Positions 17,535-27,038 of a stretch of DNA of 64,000 nt are shown here, in pieces. The stretch's first letter is position 1. Every line of letters begins with the position of its first letter. The notes under the pieces were generated by a model. That model worked only from the letters and a program-made list of their open reading frames with translations, did no database searches and was not told the origin of the DNA. Source of the stretch: Jiangella asiatica (GTDB lineage Bacteria > Actinomycetota > Actinomycetes > Jiangellales > Jiangellaceae); NCBI RefSeq assembly GCF_004349065.1, contig NZ_SMKZ01000013.1:62001-126000 (forward strand), read 5' to 3'. A program made the translations under genes and the position numbers.

Positions 17535-18317
17535 TCAACGGCGGAGCTCGTGGGCCAGGGTGTCCAGCTCGTCGCCGCCGGCCATCTCCTGGGTGAGCTG
17601 GTCCAGGTTGATCTCCGAGCGGCGGCAGTCGAGGTTCATCCGGCCCCGTTTGAGGACGATGAAGTGGTCGCCGACCAGGAACGCGTGGTGCGGGTTGTGG
17701 GTGATAAACACGACGCCCAGGCCGGCATCGCGAGCGCGGGCGGTGTACTTGAGCACCACGCCGGACTGCTTGACGCCCAGCGCGGCGGTGGGCTCGTCGA
17801 GGATCAGCACCCGGGCACCGAAGTAGACCGCCCGGGCGATGGCGACGCATTGGCGCTGCCCGCCGGAGAGCTCGCCGATCGGCTGGTCGATGTCGGCGAG
17901 CTCGATGCCCATCTTGGCCAGCTCCTCGCGGGCGGTGCGCCGCATCCCGTCGGCGTCGAGCATCTTCACCGGCCCCATGCCGCGGCGAACCTCGGAGCCG
18001 AGGAAGAAGTTGCGCCACACCTCCATCAGCGACACGACCGCAAGGTCCTGGTACACCGTCGCGATCCCCCGGTCCAGCGCCTCACGGGGCGACCCGAACT
18101 CCGTCTCCTCCCCGTCGACGCGCATCACGCCGGACGTGTGTTGGTGCAACCCGGACATGATCTTGATCAGGGTCGACTTGCCGGCGCCGTTGTCGCCGAG
18201 GACGCAGGTGATCTCGCCCGCGCGCACCGTCAGCGACACGTCGGACAGGGCGCGGATGGCGCCGTAGTCCTTGCCGACGTTCTCCATCTCGATCAGCGTC
18301 GTACCTACGGACGTCAC
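17535..18317 (-). CDS. ABC importer ATPase of the inositol locus (ribose type)
   Basis: 260 residues from a GTG 7 bp after AGGAGG. One nucleotide-binding domain only: GDNGAGKST (Walker A, about 42), LSGGQRQ (signature), VLILDEP (Walker B). RbsA-type importers usually have two fused ATPase domains; single-domain versions that work as homodimers are known from actinobacterial and rhizobial sugar (Frc-like) systems. It is the last gene of the iol operon and pairs with the RbsC-like permease immediately upstream. Confidence 0.88.
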   Translation of the reverse strand: MTSVGTTLIEMENVGKDYGAIRALSDVSLTVRAGEITCVLGDNGAGKSTLIKIMSGLHQHTSGVMRVDGEETEFGSPREALDRGIATVYQDLAVVSLMEVWRNFFLGSEVRRGMGPVKMLDADGMRRTAREELAKMGIELADIDQPIGELSGGQRQCVAIARAVYFGARVLILDEPTAALGVKQSGVVLKYTARARDAGLGVVFITHNPHHAFLVGDHFIVLKRGRMNLDCRRSEINLDQLTQEMAGGDELDTLAHELRR

Positions 18318-18322
18318 CACCA

Positions 18323-19390
18323 CTACCTCCTGGCCGCCAGCTTCTTCACGTACAGGTTCGTCAGCGTCGCGAGGATCAGCATCGCGCCGAGGAACGTCAT
18401 GTACCAGTCGGGGTTCCACCCGGCGTAGACGATGCCCTGCCGGGTCATGCCGAAGATGAACGCGCCGATGGCCGCGCCGATCGCCGAGCCGTAGCCGCCG
18501 GTCAGCAGGCAGCCGCCGATGACCGCGGCGATGATGTACTGGAACTCGTTGCCGACGCCCTCGCCGGCCTGCACGGTCTGCAGCGAGAACAGCAGGTGCA
18601 TGCCGACGAACCAGGCGGCGAACCCGACGGCCATGTACAGCCCGATCTTCACCTTCGCGACGGGTACGCCGACGGCGCGGGCGCTGGCCTCGTTGCCGCC
18701 GACGGCGAAGATCCAGTTGCCGACACGGGTGCGCAGCAGCACCCAGGTGGCGACGGCGACGAACAGCAGCCACCACAGGATCACGGTGCGGAACCGGACG
18801 CCGCCGATGTCCCACTCCGAGGCGAAGATCGCCTCCAGGGAGCCGAAACCGTCCATGTCGGAGATCCGCTGCGTCGACACGGTGCCGGTGATCTGTCTGG
18901 TCACCGCGAGGTTGACGCCCTGGAGCATGAGGAACGTGCCGAGGGTCACCAAGAAGCTGGGTAGGCCGGTGCGCACCACGAGGTACCCGTTGAACCACCC
19001 GATCGCCAGCGACACGGCCAGTGCGGCGATCACGCCGACCCAGACGTTCAGGGTGAGCTGGTAGCTCAGCTCCGCGGCGGTGATGGCCGACGTCGTCACG
19101 GCGACGCCCGCGGACAGGTCGAACTCGCCGCCGATCATGAGCAGCGCGACCGCGACCGCCATGATGCCCAGCACGGACGCCTCGTAGGTGATGGTCGCGA
19201 ACGACTCCACCCGGCGGAACGGACCGGCCACCACGAAGAAGAGCACGAAGATGACGACGGCGCCGACCAGCGAGCCGGTCTCGGGCCGCAGGAACAGCTG
19301 CCGCAGCATCGAGCGCCGCGGGCCGTCGTCGCCACCTGGTCCGGTGCCGGCCGGACCAGGGCCGGGCCGTGCCTCGACTACGTCGCTCAT
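18323..19390 (-). CDS. ABC importer permease, RbsC type
   Basis: 355 residues with eight to ten predicted helices and the RbsC-family (BPD_transp_2) features: [12 protein letters not shown] (about 105-116) and VAAVIGG-like glycine motif [17 protein letters not shown] (about 285). It forms the membrane channel of the importer whose binding protein ends 8 bp upstream. Such systems carry ribose, xylose or myo-inositol in actinobacteria; the inositol catabolic genes upstream in the same operon favour inositol. Confidence 0.88.
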   Translation of the reverse strand: MSDVVEARPGPGPAGTGPGGDDGPRRSMLRQLFLRPETGSLVGAVVIFVLFFVVAGPFRRVESFATITYEASVLGIMAVAVALLMIGGEFDLSAGVAVTTSAITAAELSYQLTLNVWVGVIAALAVSLAIGWFNGYLVVRTGLPSFLVTLGTFLMLQGVNLAVTRQITGTVSTQRISDMDGFGSLEAIFASEWDIGGVRFRTVILWWLLFVAVATWVLLRTRVGNWIFAVGGNEASARAVGVPVAKVKIGLYMAVGFAAWFVGMHLLFSLQTVQAGEGVGNEFQYIIAAVIGGCLLTGGYGSAIGAAIGAFIFGMTRQGIVYAGWNPDWYMTFLGAMLILATLTNLYVKKLAARR

Positions 19391-19397
19391 GAGCCGA

Positions 19398-20498
19398 TCA
19401 CCTCGTCCCGCGCTGGGCGTACTCGGCGATCGCGTCGATGTTCTCGCTGGTGATGAACGACGGACCGGTGAGCACGGCCTCGCCGCCGCCGATGTCGTTG
19501 CCGTTGGTGATCTGCAGCCACAGTCCGCTCACGGCGAGGTATCCCTGCAGGTAGGGCTGCTGGTCGACAGCCCAGAGGACGTCGCCGGCCTCGATGGCGG
19601 CCACCAGCTCGGCGTTGGTGTCGAACGTGACCACCTGGGCCGCCGAGCCGGCGTCGGCGACGGACTGGACGGCGGTGACGGCGAACGGCGCGCCCAGCGT
19701 CAGCACTCGCTCGATGCCGGGGTCCTCGGCCAGTTTGGCCTGGATGGTGGAGCGGACCGACGGCATGTTGGTGCCGTCGACGTAGAGCTTCTCGATGGTG
19801 CCGGTGAAGGTGGAGGCGGCGCCGTCGCAGCGGGCCTCCAGCGAGACGCTGCCCTGCTCGTGCAGGACGCACAGGACGCTGCTGACGCCCTCCTCGCTGA
19901 GCCGCTCCCCGGCGGCCTGGCCGGCGATCGTCTCGTCCTGGCCGAAGAACATGATGGCGCCTGCGTTCTGCCACGCGTCCATGCCGGAGTTGACGCCGAC
20001 GACGGGGATGCCGGCCTCGACCGCCTGCTGGACCGCGGGGGTCATCGCGTCCGGCTTGTTCATCGTCACCGCGATGCCGTCGACCTGGGAGTCGACGGCG
20101 TTCTGCACCAGGTTGGCTTGCCGCAGGCCCTCGGGGTCGTTGGAGTACACCAGCTCGATGTTGTGCCGGGCCGCGGCCTCCTCCGCACCGGCGCGGACGA
20201 TCGTCCAGAAGGTGTCGCCGGGTGCCTCGTGGGTGACGAAGGCGACGGTGTACTGCGGCGGGCCGGCATTCCCGGCCTCAGCTGCCCGCTCGCGCTCCTC
20301 CTCGGCTTCACGGCCACCGGAGCTGCTGCAGGCCGCTGCCGTCACGGCGAGGACGACGGCCAGCGCGGCTCTCAGCCGAGGCGGCGAGGCATCCCGCCGA
20401 GGCACGCTTCTCAGCCGAGGCGGCGAGGCATCCCGCCGAGGCGAGCTTCTGAGCCGGGGCCGAGTGGTCGCCCGGTCGGGTCGGTGTCGTCGCGTCAT
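19398..20498 (-). CDS. ABC importer sugar-binding lipoprotein (probably inositol)
   Basis: 366 residues of the periplasmic-binding-protein type I fold used by ribose- and inositol-class importers. A lipobox AVTAAAC (Cys about 57) marks a lipoprotein. The stretch before the hydrophobic core is unusually long and arginine-rich (about 42 residues) and contains a 13-residue tandem repeat, RLRSSPRRDASPP followed by RLRSVPRRDASPP. GAGGAG before the ATG at 20498 supports this long start; GTG codons nearer the core have no comparable site. Substrate inferred from the iol context. Confidence 0.85.
   Translation of the reverse strand: MTRRHRPDRATTRPRLRSSPRRDASPPRLRSVPRRDASPPRLRAALAVVLAVTAAACSSSGGREAEEERERAAEAGNAGPPQYTVAFVTHEAPGDTFWTIVRAGAEEAAARHNIELVYSNDPEGLRQANLVQNAVDSQVDGIAVTMNKPDAMTPAVQQAVEAGIPVVGVNSGMDAWQNAGAIMFFGQDETIAGQAAGERLSEEGVSSVLCVLHEQGSVSLEARCDGAASTFTGTIEKLYVDGTNMPSVRSTIQAKLAEDPGIERVLTLGAPFAVTAVQSVADAGSAAQVVTFDTNAELVAAIEAGDVLWAVDQQPYLQGYLAVSGLWLQITNGNDIGGGEAVLTGPSFITSENIDAIAEYAQRGTR
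20371..20448. repeat. 39-bp tandem duplication in the binding-protein leader
   Basis: Two near-identical 39-bp units starting at 20371 and 20410 (CTCAGCCGAGGCGGCGAGGC in both) encode the 13-residue repeat in the n-region of the signal sequence. Since 39 is a multiple of three, the frame is kept. Confidence 0.75.
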
Positions 20499-20641
20499 TG
20501 CGATCTCCTCACCTGGCGGTGCGGGGCCTCGCCACCGATGGGCGGCGGGGTCCCGCGCGGCGGGAATCGGGAAGCCCTCGAACGGCCCGGGCCCGCCCGC
20601 CGACGCGACCCCGGCCGATCACTCAGACGATCATCGGGCCA

Positions 20642-22138
20642 TCACGACGTTGTCGGGAAGTGGTAGCTGGCGCCGATGGGATGTTCGACCCGCGGCCAGC
20701 GTGACGTCACGACCTTGGCCCGGGTGTAGAACGCGACCCCTTCCGGGCCGTGGATGTGCGACTGGCCGAACAGCGAGTCCTTCCATCCGCCGAAGGAGTA
20801 GTAGGCCATCGGGACCGGGATCGGGACGTTGATGCCGATCATCCCGACCTTGACGCCGCGCTGGAACCGCCGGGCGGCCTCGCCACTGCTGGTGAAGATG
20901 GCGGTGCCGTTGCCGTACGGGTTGGCGTTGATCAGCGCGATCGCCTCGTCCACCTCGGTCGCGCGGACGACTGACAGCACCGGGCCGAAGATCTCGTCGC
21001 GGTAGACGTCCATCTGCGGCGTCACCCGGTCCAGCACCGTCGGGCCGACGAAGAACCCGTCCTCGTGCCCGGGCACGGTGAGGCCGCGGCCGTCGACAGC
21101 GAGCGTGGCGCCCTGCTTCTCGCCGGTGTCGATGTAGCCGAGGATGCGGTCACGGGCGGCGGCGGTGATGACGGGGCCCATCTCGCTGGACTCGTCGCGG
21201 CCGGGGCCGACCCGGACCGCCGCGGCCTTGGCCGCCACCGCCTCGACCAGCTCGTCCGCGCCGGCGCCGACCGCGACCGCCGCCGAGACGGCCATGCACC
21301 GCTCCCCCGCCGAGCCCATCGCCGCGGCGACCAGGTGGTCGGAGGCGAAGTCGACGTCGGCGTCGGGCAGCACGACGGCGTGGTTCTTGGCGCCGCCGAG
21401 TGCCTGCACGCGCTTGCCGTTGGCGCCGGCCCGGCCGTGGATGTACTTCGCGATCGGAGTCGAGCCGACGAACGACACCGCCGCCACGTCGGGGTGGTCG
21501 AGCAGCGCGTCGACGGCGGCCTTGTCGCCGTGCACGACGTTGAAGACGCCGTCGGGCAGGCCGGCCTCGGCCCACAGCTTCGCCACCAGCATCGACGCCG
21601 ACGGGTCCCGCTCGCTGGGCTTGAGCACGAACGCGTTGCCGCAGGCGATCGCGACCGGGTGCATCCACATCGGCACCATGACGGGGAAGTTGAACGGCGT
21701 GATGCCCGCGACCACGCCCAGCGGCTCACGGAAGCTGAACACGTCGACGCCGGTCGACACCTGGTCGGAGTAGTCGCCCTTGAGCAGATTGGGGATGCCG
21801 CAGGCGAACTCGACGACCTCCAGGCCGCGCTGGACCTCGCCGAGCGCGTCGGAGACCACCTTGCCGTGCTCGTCTGCGATGACCTCGGCAAGGTCTCGCG
21901 CGTGCCGGGCGATCAGCTCGCGGAAGGCGAACAGGACGTTGGTCCGCTTGGTCAGCGACGCCTGGGACCAGCTCTCGAAGGCCGCGGCGGCAGCGGTGAC
22001 CGCGACGTCGACGTCGGCCGGCTCGGCCAGCAGGACCTCGGCCTGCCGCTCGCCGGTGGCCGGGTTCCACACCGGCGAGGTCCGGGTCGAGCCGGCCCGG
22101 GTGGTGCCGCCGCCGATCCAGTGCTCGATGGTCGTCAT
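20642..22138 (-). CDS. iolA: (Methyl)malonate-semialdehyde dehydrogenase
   Basis: 498 residues from an ATG that overlaps the iolD stop (ATGA). A CoA-dependent aldehyde dehydrogenase: it converts malonate semialdehyde, the product of the inositol pathway, to acetyl-CoA and CO2. Visible are NFPVMVPMWMHP (about 150), the family's glycine-rich FVGSTPIAKYIHGRAG (about 225) and the catalytic Cys in GSAGERCMAVSAAV (about 285). The length is normal. It follows iolD in the same transcript, the usual place for iolA/mmsA in actinobacterial inositol loci. Confidence 0.9.
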   Translation of the reverse strand: MTTIEHWIGGGTTRAGSTRTSPVWNPATGERQAEVLLAEPADVDVAVTAAAAAFESWSQASLTKRTNVLFAFRELIARHARDLAEVIADEHGKVVSDALGEVQRGLEVVEFACGIPNLLKGDYSDQVSTGVDVFSFREPLGVVAGITPFNFPVMVPMWMHPVAIACGNAFVLKPSERDPSASMLVAKLWAEAGLPDGVFNVVHGDKAAVDALLDHPDVAAVSFVGSTPIAKYIHGRAGANGKRVQALGGAKNHAVVLPDADVDFASDHLVAAAMGSAGERCMAVSAAVAVGAGADELVEAVAAKAAAVRVGPGRDESSEMGPVITAAARDRILGYIDTGEKQGATLAVDGRGLTVPGHEDGFFVGPTVLDRVTPQMDVYRDEIFGPVLSVVRATEVDEAIALINANPYGNGTAIFTSSGEAARRFQRGVKVGMIGINVPIPVPMAYYSFGGWKDSLFGQSHIHGPEGVAFYTRAKVVTSRWPRVEHPIGASYHFPTTS

Positions 22139-24054
22139 GCGTCGTTCTCCTTCGTCCGCTCCGGGCCGATCAAGGGCCGTTGCGCCTTCTTGTGCCGCTC
22201 GTACTCCGCGCGCGCGGAGCGGGTGGTGTCCAGGGACGCCGTCTCGCTGACCGGGACGTCCCACCAGGCGTCGCTGTCCGGCGCACCGGCCAGCGGGTCG
22301 GTCTCGACGTGCACCAGTACCGGGCCGCCGTCGGCGGGGGCGGCCTTGGCGTCGCGCAGCGCGGCCTCGAGCTCGTCGACCGAGCCCGCCCGCACCACCC
22401 GCACGCCCAGGCTCACGGCGTTCGCGGCCAGGTCGACCGGGAGCACGTCGCCGTCCAGGCGGCCGGACGCGCCGGAGCGGTACCGGTACGACGTGCCGAA
22501 CCGCTGCGAGCCGAGCGACTCCGACAGCGAGCCGATCGAGGCGAACCCGTGGTTCTGCACCAGCACGACGATGATCTTGATGCCTTCCTGGACGGCGGTG
22601 ACCAGCTCCTGCGCCATCATCAGGTAGGAACCGTCGCCGACCAGCACGAACACGTCCCGGTCGGGCTCGTGGTCCAGCACCGCCATACGCACGCCCACAC
22701 CGGCGGCGATCTCGTAGCCCATGGTCGAGTAGCCGTACTCGACGTGGTAGCCCTTGGGGTCGCGGGTGCGCCAGAGCTTGTGCAGCTCGCCGGGCATGGA
22801 GCCGGCCGCGTTGATGACGACGTCGCGCGGCTCGCTGACCTCGTTCACCGTGCCGATGACCTCGGTCTGCGCCGGCAGCGGCGTGTGCCCGGCGGTATAG
22901 GCGGCCTCGACGACGGCGTCCCAGTCGGCGTTGAGGGTGGCGGCCAGCTCGCGGTAGCCGGCGCCGGTCTGCCAGCCGCGCAGCGCCTCGATCAGCGCCT
23001 CCAACGCGACGCGGGCGTCGGCGACCACCGGCAGCCCGGCATGCTTGGCGCCGTCGAACCCGGTGATGTTGACGTTGACGAACCGCACGCCGGGTTCCTG
23101 GAACGCGGTCCTGGACGCCGTCGTGAAGTCGCTGTACCGGGTGCCGATGCCGATGACGACGTCGGCCTCGCGCGCGAACCGGTTGGCCGGAGTCGTCCCG
23201 GTGGCGCCGACCGCGCCGAGCGCCAGCGGGTGGTCGTACGGGAGGCTGCCCTTGCCGGCCTGGGTCTCGGCGACCGGGATGCCGGTGGCCTCGGCGAAGG
23301 CCCGCAGCGCCTCGGTAGCCTCGCTGTAGATGACGCCGCCGCCGGCGACGACGAGCGGCCGCTCGGCACCGCGGATCACGTCGACCGCGCGAGCGAGGGA
23401 GGCCGGTTCCGGGACCGGCCGGGCGACGTGCCAGACGCGCCGGGCGAACAGCTCAGCCGGCCAGTCGAACGACTCGGCCTGCACGTCCTGCGGCAGCGCG
23501 ACCGTCACCGCTCCGGTCTCGGCCGGGTCGGTGAGCACCCGCATCGCGCCCAGCAGTGCCGCCGGCAGCTGCTCGGGCCGCCACACCCGGTCGAAGTACC
23601 GCGAGACCGGCCGGAACGCGTCGTTGACCGACACGTCCGGGCTGTGCGGCGCCTCCAGCTGCTGCAACACGGGGTCGGCGACGCGGGTGGCGAAGACGTC
23701 GCCGGGTAGCAGCAACACCGGCAGCCGGTTGATGGTGGCCAGCGCCGCGCCGGTCACCATGTTCGTCGCACCCGGGCCGATGGACGACGTGCAGGCCAGC
23801 GTGGAGAGCCGGTTGCGCATCCGCGCGAAGCCGACCGCGGCGTGCACCATGCCCTGCTCGTTGCGTGCCTGGTAGTACGGCAGCGCGCCGGGCGCGTCGA
23901 GCTCGGCCTCGAGCAGGCCCTGGCCGATCCCGGCGACGTTGCCGTGCCCGAAGATGCCGAAGCACCCCGCGATCAGCCGGTGCTCGACGCCGTCGCGCTC
24001 GGTGTGCTGGGCGGCCAGGAACCGGACCGTGGCCTGCCCGACCGTCAGCCTCAT
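22135..24054 (-). CDS. iolD: 3D-(3,5/4)-trihydroxycyclohexane-1,2-dione hydrolase
   Basis: 639 residues from the ATG at 24054, behind GGAAGGAGAG. A thiamine-diphosphate enzyme that opens the ring to 5-deoxy-D-glucuronate. The N-terminal domain has the catalytic Glu in ARNEQGMVHAA (about 63), the C-terminal domain the ThDP-binding GDGSYLMMAQ and NHGFASIG (about 480-510). Length and motifs match IolD rather than acetolactate synthases. Upstream in-frame codons lie in the palindromic repeat at 24074-24136 and are not translated in my view. Confidence 0.92.
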   Translation of the reverse strand: MRLTVGQATVRFLAAQHTERDGVEHRLIAGCFGIFGHGNVAGIGQGLLEAELDAPGALPYYQARNEQGMVHAAVGFARMRNRLSTLACTSSIGPGATNMVTGAALATINRLPVLLLPGDVFATRVADPVLQQLEAPHSPDVSVNDAFRPVSRYFDRVWRPEQLPAALLGAMRVLTDPAETGAVTVALPQDVQAESFDWPAELFARRVWHVARPVPEPASLARAVDVIRGAERPLVVAGGGVIYSEATEALRAFAEATGIPVAETQAGKGSLPYDHPLALGAVGATGTTPANRFAREADVVIGIGTRYSDFTTASRTAFQEPGVRFVNVNITGFDGAKHAGLPVVADARVALEALIEALRGWQTGAGYRELAATLNADWDAVVEAAYTAGHTPLPAQTEVIGTVNEVSEPRDVVINAAGSMPGELHKLWRTRDPKGYHVEYGYSTMGYEIAAGVGVRMAVLDHEPDRDVFVLVGDGSYLMMAQELVTAVQEGIKIIVVLVQNHGFASIGSLSESLGSQRFGTSYRYRSGASGRLDGDVLPVDLAANAVSLGVRVVRAGSVDELEAALRDAKAAPADGGPVLVHVETDPLAGAPDSDAWWDVPVSETASLDTTRSARAEYERHKKAQRPLIGPERTKENDA

Positions 24055-24073
24055 GTCGTCTCTCTCCTTCCAG

Positions 24074-24136
24074 CTCCCATGATCATCAACCGTTGGCGAC
24101 GTCATGGCGTCGCTGATCGTTGATGATCACGGGGAG
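24074..24136. repeat. Palindromic repeat, copy A (iolB 3' end)
   Basis: An imperfect 63-bp palindrome: CTCCC, GATCATCAAC and GGCGAC on the left pair with GTCGC, GTTGATGATC and GGGGAG on the right. It shares nearly all its bases with copy B at 25001-25058. It overlaps the iolB stop codon and fills the iolB-iolD gap. Confidence 0.8.
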
Positions 24137-24985
24137 TCGGGGGTCGGGGGCCTGCGCGGCCCATTCGTCGCGGACCCAGGCGTGCGCCGGGTCGTCGCTG
24201 ATCAGCCACTCCCGGGTGGCGCCCGGCCCGGCCATGACGTTCAGGTAGTACAGGTGGTAGCCCGGCGCCGCGACCGACGGACCGTGCCAGCCGTGCGGCA
24301 CCAGCACGACGTCGCCGGTGCGCACCTCCGCCAGCACGTCGATCGGCCGATCGACGGTGCCGTACACCCGGTGGTAGCCGAAACCGGGGCCGGCCGGGCC
24401 GTCGCTGACCTCGAAGTAGTAGATCTCCTCCAGCTCCGACTCCTCGCCGGGCCGGTCCTCGTCGTGCTTGTGCGGCGGGTACGACGACCAGTTGCCCGCC
24501 GGCGTGATCACCTCGACCGCGATCAGCCGGTCCGCCTCGAACGTGTCGGCCGAGCCGAAGTTGTGCACCTCGCGGGTGGAATTGCCCGCACCTCGGATCT
24601 CGACGGCGACGGCGTCGGCCGGCAGGTAGCGGGTGGCCAGCCGGTTCGTGCACGGCGCGCCCGGGAGCGCGAGCCGGACGCCGTCGCCGTCGCTGCCGAT
24701 CACGACGGAGGATTCACGCGGCACGTACACGGTGTCGGTCGGGCCGCTGAACACGTCCGGGCGGCCGGTGAGCGAGAACCGCTCGCCGTCGACGGTGACC
24801 GTGCAGCCGCCGGACAGCGGCAGCACGAACAGCTCCTCCTCGCCGCTTCCGAACTCGTGCGTCTGCCCGGCGCCGAGCGACAGCACCCGCAGCGACGTCC
24901 AGCGCCATCCGTCGGCGATCTTCGGGGTCAGCTCGACGGCGTACGGGTCGCGCCCGCCGCTCCCGGCCGGCCAGTAGTGCCTCAT
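24086..24985 (-). CDS. iolB: 5-deoxy-glucuronate isomerase
   Basis: 299 residues from the ATG at 24985, behind a GGGAG site. A bicupin enzyme that isomerises 5-deoxy-glucuronate to 2-deoxy-5-keto-gluconate. Metal-ligand region PPHKHDEDRPGEESELEEIY (about 168) is clear and the length is near the family norm. Odd point: the last 17 codons, including the stop, lie inside a palindromic intergenic repeat, so the tail (VIINDQRRHDVANG) is repeat-encoded and unlikely to be ancestral. Confidence 0.92.
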   Translation of the reverse strand: MRHYWPAGSGGRDPYAVELTPKIADGWRWTSLRVLSLGAGQTHEFGSGEEELFVLPLSGGCTVTVDGERFSLTGRPDVFSGPTDTVYVPRESSVVIGSDGDGVRLALPGAPCTNRLATRYLPADAVAVEIRGAGNSTREVHNFGSADTFEADRLIAVEVITPAGNWSSYPPHKHDEDRPGEESELEEIYYFEVSDGPAGPGFGYHRVYGTVDRPIDVLAEVRTGDVVLVPHGWHGPSVAAPGYHLYYLNVMAGPGATREWLISDDPAHAWVRDEWAAQAPDPRLPVIINDQRRHDVANG

Positions 24986-25000
24986 CCCATCTCCCTGTCC

Positions 25001-25058
25001 CCCATGATCATCAACCGCTGGCGACCTCATGGCGTCGCCGACCGTTGATGATCATGGG
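25001..25058. repeat. Palindromic repeat, copy B (between aldolase gene and iolB)
   Basis: Perfect 15-bp outer stem, CCCATGATCATCAAC (25001-25015) with GTTGATGATCATGGG (25044-25058), and an inner stem GGCGAC (25020-25025) with GTCGCC (25034-25039). It ends 3 bp before the aldolase stop codon (25062), inside the operon, so it may tune mRNA stability or termination between genes. Confidence 0.85.
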
Positions 25059-25061
25059 ACC

Positions 25062-25955
25062 TCACAGCAGGCTCACCGCGGTGTCCACCGCCGCGGCGAC
25101 GTCGCCGTCCGGCGGGTACAGCAACGTTCTGCCGACCACCAGGCCCATCGCCGTCGGCAGCCGCAACACCTTCTCCCACTGGCGGAACGCCGCGTCCGGG
25201 TCGTCGGGCACCTCGCCGCCCAGCAGGACCGCAGGCAGCGTCGAGGCCGACAGCACGCGCTCCATGCCGGCGGGGTCGTCGTCGACCACGGGCAGCTTCA
25301 GCCAGGTGTAGGCCGACGTGGTGCCCAGGCCCGCGGCCACCGTCACCGACCGGACCACCGCCTCGGTGGACAGGTCGTTGCGCAGCCGGCCGTCGACCCG
25401 GTGCGAGATGAACGGCTCCACCAGCGCGATCCTGCCGCGGGCCGCGAGCGAGTCGACGGCCTGCGCGCAGGCGTGCATGGTGGGCGGGGTCGCCGGGTCC
25501 TCGGGGTCGATGCGCAGCAGCATCTTGCCCATCTCGAAGCCCATCGTGTCGATGGCCGCGGCGTCGTAACCGGTGAAGCGGTCGTCGATCTCGAACACGG
25601 TGCCGGCGAGCCCGGCCCGGTTCATCGAACCGACCACCACCTTGTCGTCGAGGGCGCCGAGCAGCAGCAGGTCCTCCAGCACGTCCGCGGTGCCGAGCAC
25701 GCCGTTCACACCCGGCCGGCCCAGCGCCACGATGAGCCGGTCCAGCAGCTCCGCGCGGTCGGCCATGGCCAGCGGGTCGGGCCCGGCCCGCAGCGCCCCG
25801 CGTGCCGGATGGTCCGCGGCGATGACCATGAGCTTGCCGGTCGGCCCGAGCAGGCTGTCCGGACGCTTGCGGCGCGCGGCGGCCTCGGCGATGGCGTCCG
25901 GCCGGTGGACGCGCGTCTCCACGATGGTGCGCAGACGGTCAGCGGACATCGGCAT
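25062..25955 (-). CDS. Cgl0158-like class I aldolase of the inositol pathway
   Basis: 297 residues from the ATG at 25955 (a second ATG at 25949 is nearly as good). A (beta/alpha)8 protein of the type found in actinobacterial iol operons and annotated Cgl0158-like or DeoC-like. VIAADHPARGAL (about 43) and MGFEMGKMLLRID (about 140) are the recognisable segments; a Lys in YTWLKLPVV (about 222) is a candidate Schiff-base residue. It probably cleaves 2-deoxy-5-keto-gluconate-6-phosphate, the IolJ step, since no iolJ is present. That role is inferred from position. Confidence 0.75.
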   Translation of the reverse strand: MPMSADRLRTIVETRVHRPDAIAEAAARRKRPDSLLGPTGKLMVIAADHPARGALRAGPDPLAMADRAELLDRLIVALGRPGVNGVLGTADVLEDLLLLGALDDKVVVGSMNRAGLAGTVFEIDDRFTGYDAAAIDTMGFEMGKMLLRIDPEDPATPPTMHACAQAVDSLAARGRIALVEPFISHRVDGRLRNDLSTEAVVRSVTVAAGLGTTSAYTWLKLPVVDDDPAGMERVLSASTLPAVLLGGEVPDDPDAAFRQWEKVLRLPTAMGLVVGRTLLYPPDGDVAAAVDTAVSLL

Positions 25956-26003
25956 CCTCAACCAACCCTTCCGATGTCGGGTGATGCGAAGAACGCGCGA
26001 CCA

Positions 26004-27038
26004 TCAATGTCGGCCTCGATCCCCGGACCGAGGGCTCCGCGAGACCGTCGGCCCCCCATCGCCCGTTCGCCCGCCACCGATGGCTTGTGCATCACCCTCC
26101 AGGAACGCGGTGACCTCGGCCGTCGTCGGCATGGCGTCGGAGCAGGCCAGCCGGGTGGCGACGATGGCGCCGGCGGCGTTGGCGAAGCGGACGCACTCGT
26201 CCAGCGGCCGTCCGGCGAGCATCAGGTGGCACAACGCCCCGCCGAACGCGTCGCCGGCGCCCAGGCCGTTGAGGACGTCGACGGGGATCGGCGGGACGTC
26301 GTAGGCGCCGGTGTCGTCGACGGCGAGCACGCCCTTCGGACCCTGTTTGACCACGGCGGTGGCGACCCCGTGCTCACCGCGCAGCGCCCGCGCCGCCGCG
26401 GCCGGTTCGCGGATGCCGACCGCGGTCTCGCACTCGTCCAGGTTGCCGACGGCGACGGTGACGTGCCGCAGCGCCTCCTGGACGACCTCGCGTGCGGCCT
26501 CGCGCGACGGCCAGAACATCGGCCGGTAGTCGAGGTCGAGGACGGTGATGCCCCGCCGGCCGCGTGCCTCGAGCGCGGCGAGGGTTGCCGACCGGCTGGG
26601 CTCCTGGCACAGCCCGGTGACAGTGGCCCAGAAGATGCCGGCGTCGCGGACGGCGTCGAGGTCGAGCTCGTCCGCGCGGATTCGCAGGTCCGGAGCTGTC
26701 GGGGTGCGACCGTAGAAGTAGATTGGGAAATGGTCCGGCGGGAAGATCTCGCACAGCGTCACCGGGGTCGCCAGGTCGTCGACCGCGGTGACGAAGCGGT
26801 CGTCGACGCCATACCCGGTGAGTGCCCGGTGCACGAACCGGCCCAGCGGATCGTCGCCGGTGCGGGTGATGACCGCCGAACGCCGGCCGTGCCGGGCCGC
26901 GGCCACCGCGACATTGGTGGCCGAGCCGCCGAGATATTTGGTGAATGTGGTGACGTCCTCCAGCCCCACCCCGGCCTGGTTGGGGTAGATGTCCACGCCG
27001 ACCCGCCCGATGGTGAGAACGTCCAGCCCAGAACTCAT
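26004..27038 (-). CDS. iolC: 5-dehydro-2-deoxygluconokinase
   Basis: 344 residues from an ATG overlapping the iolG stop (ATGA). A PfkB/ribokinase-fold sugar kinase: GGSATNVAVAAARHG (about 32) is the N-terminal signature and NGLGAGDAFGGAL (about 255) holds the catalytic Asp and anion hole. It phosphorylates 2-deoxy-5-keto-gluconate. The C-terminal ~20 residues are Arg/Gly/Ser-rich and look like run-on sequence. Confidence 0.9.
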   Translation of the reverse strand: MSSGLDVLTIGRVGVDIYPNQAGVGLEDVTTFTKYLGGSATNVAVAAARHGRRSAVITRTGDDPLGRFVHRALTGYGVDDRFVTAVDDLATPVTLCEIFPPDHFPIYFYGRTPTAPDLRIRADELDLDAVRDAGIFWATVTGLCQEPSRSATLAALEARGRRGITVLDLDYRPMFWPSREAAREVVQEALRHVTVAVGNLDECETAVGIREPAAAARALRGEHGVATAVVKQGPKGVLAVDDTGAYDVPPIPVDVLNGLGAGDAFGGALCHLMLAGRPLDECVRFANAAGAIVATRLACSDAMPTTAEVTAFLEGDAQAIGGGRTGDGGPTVSRSPRSGDRGRH

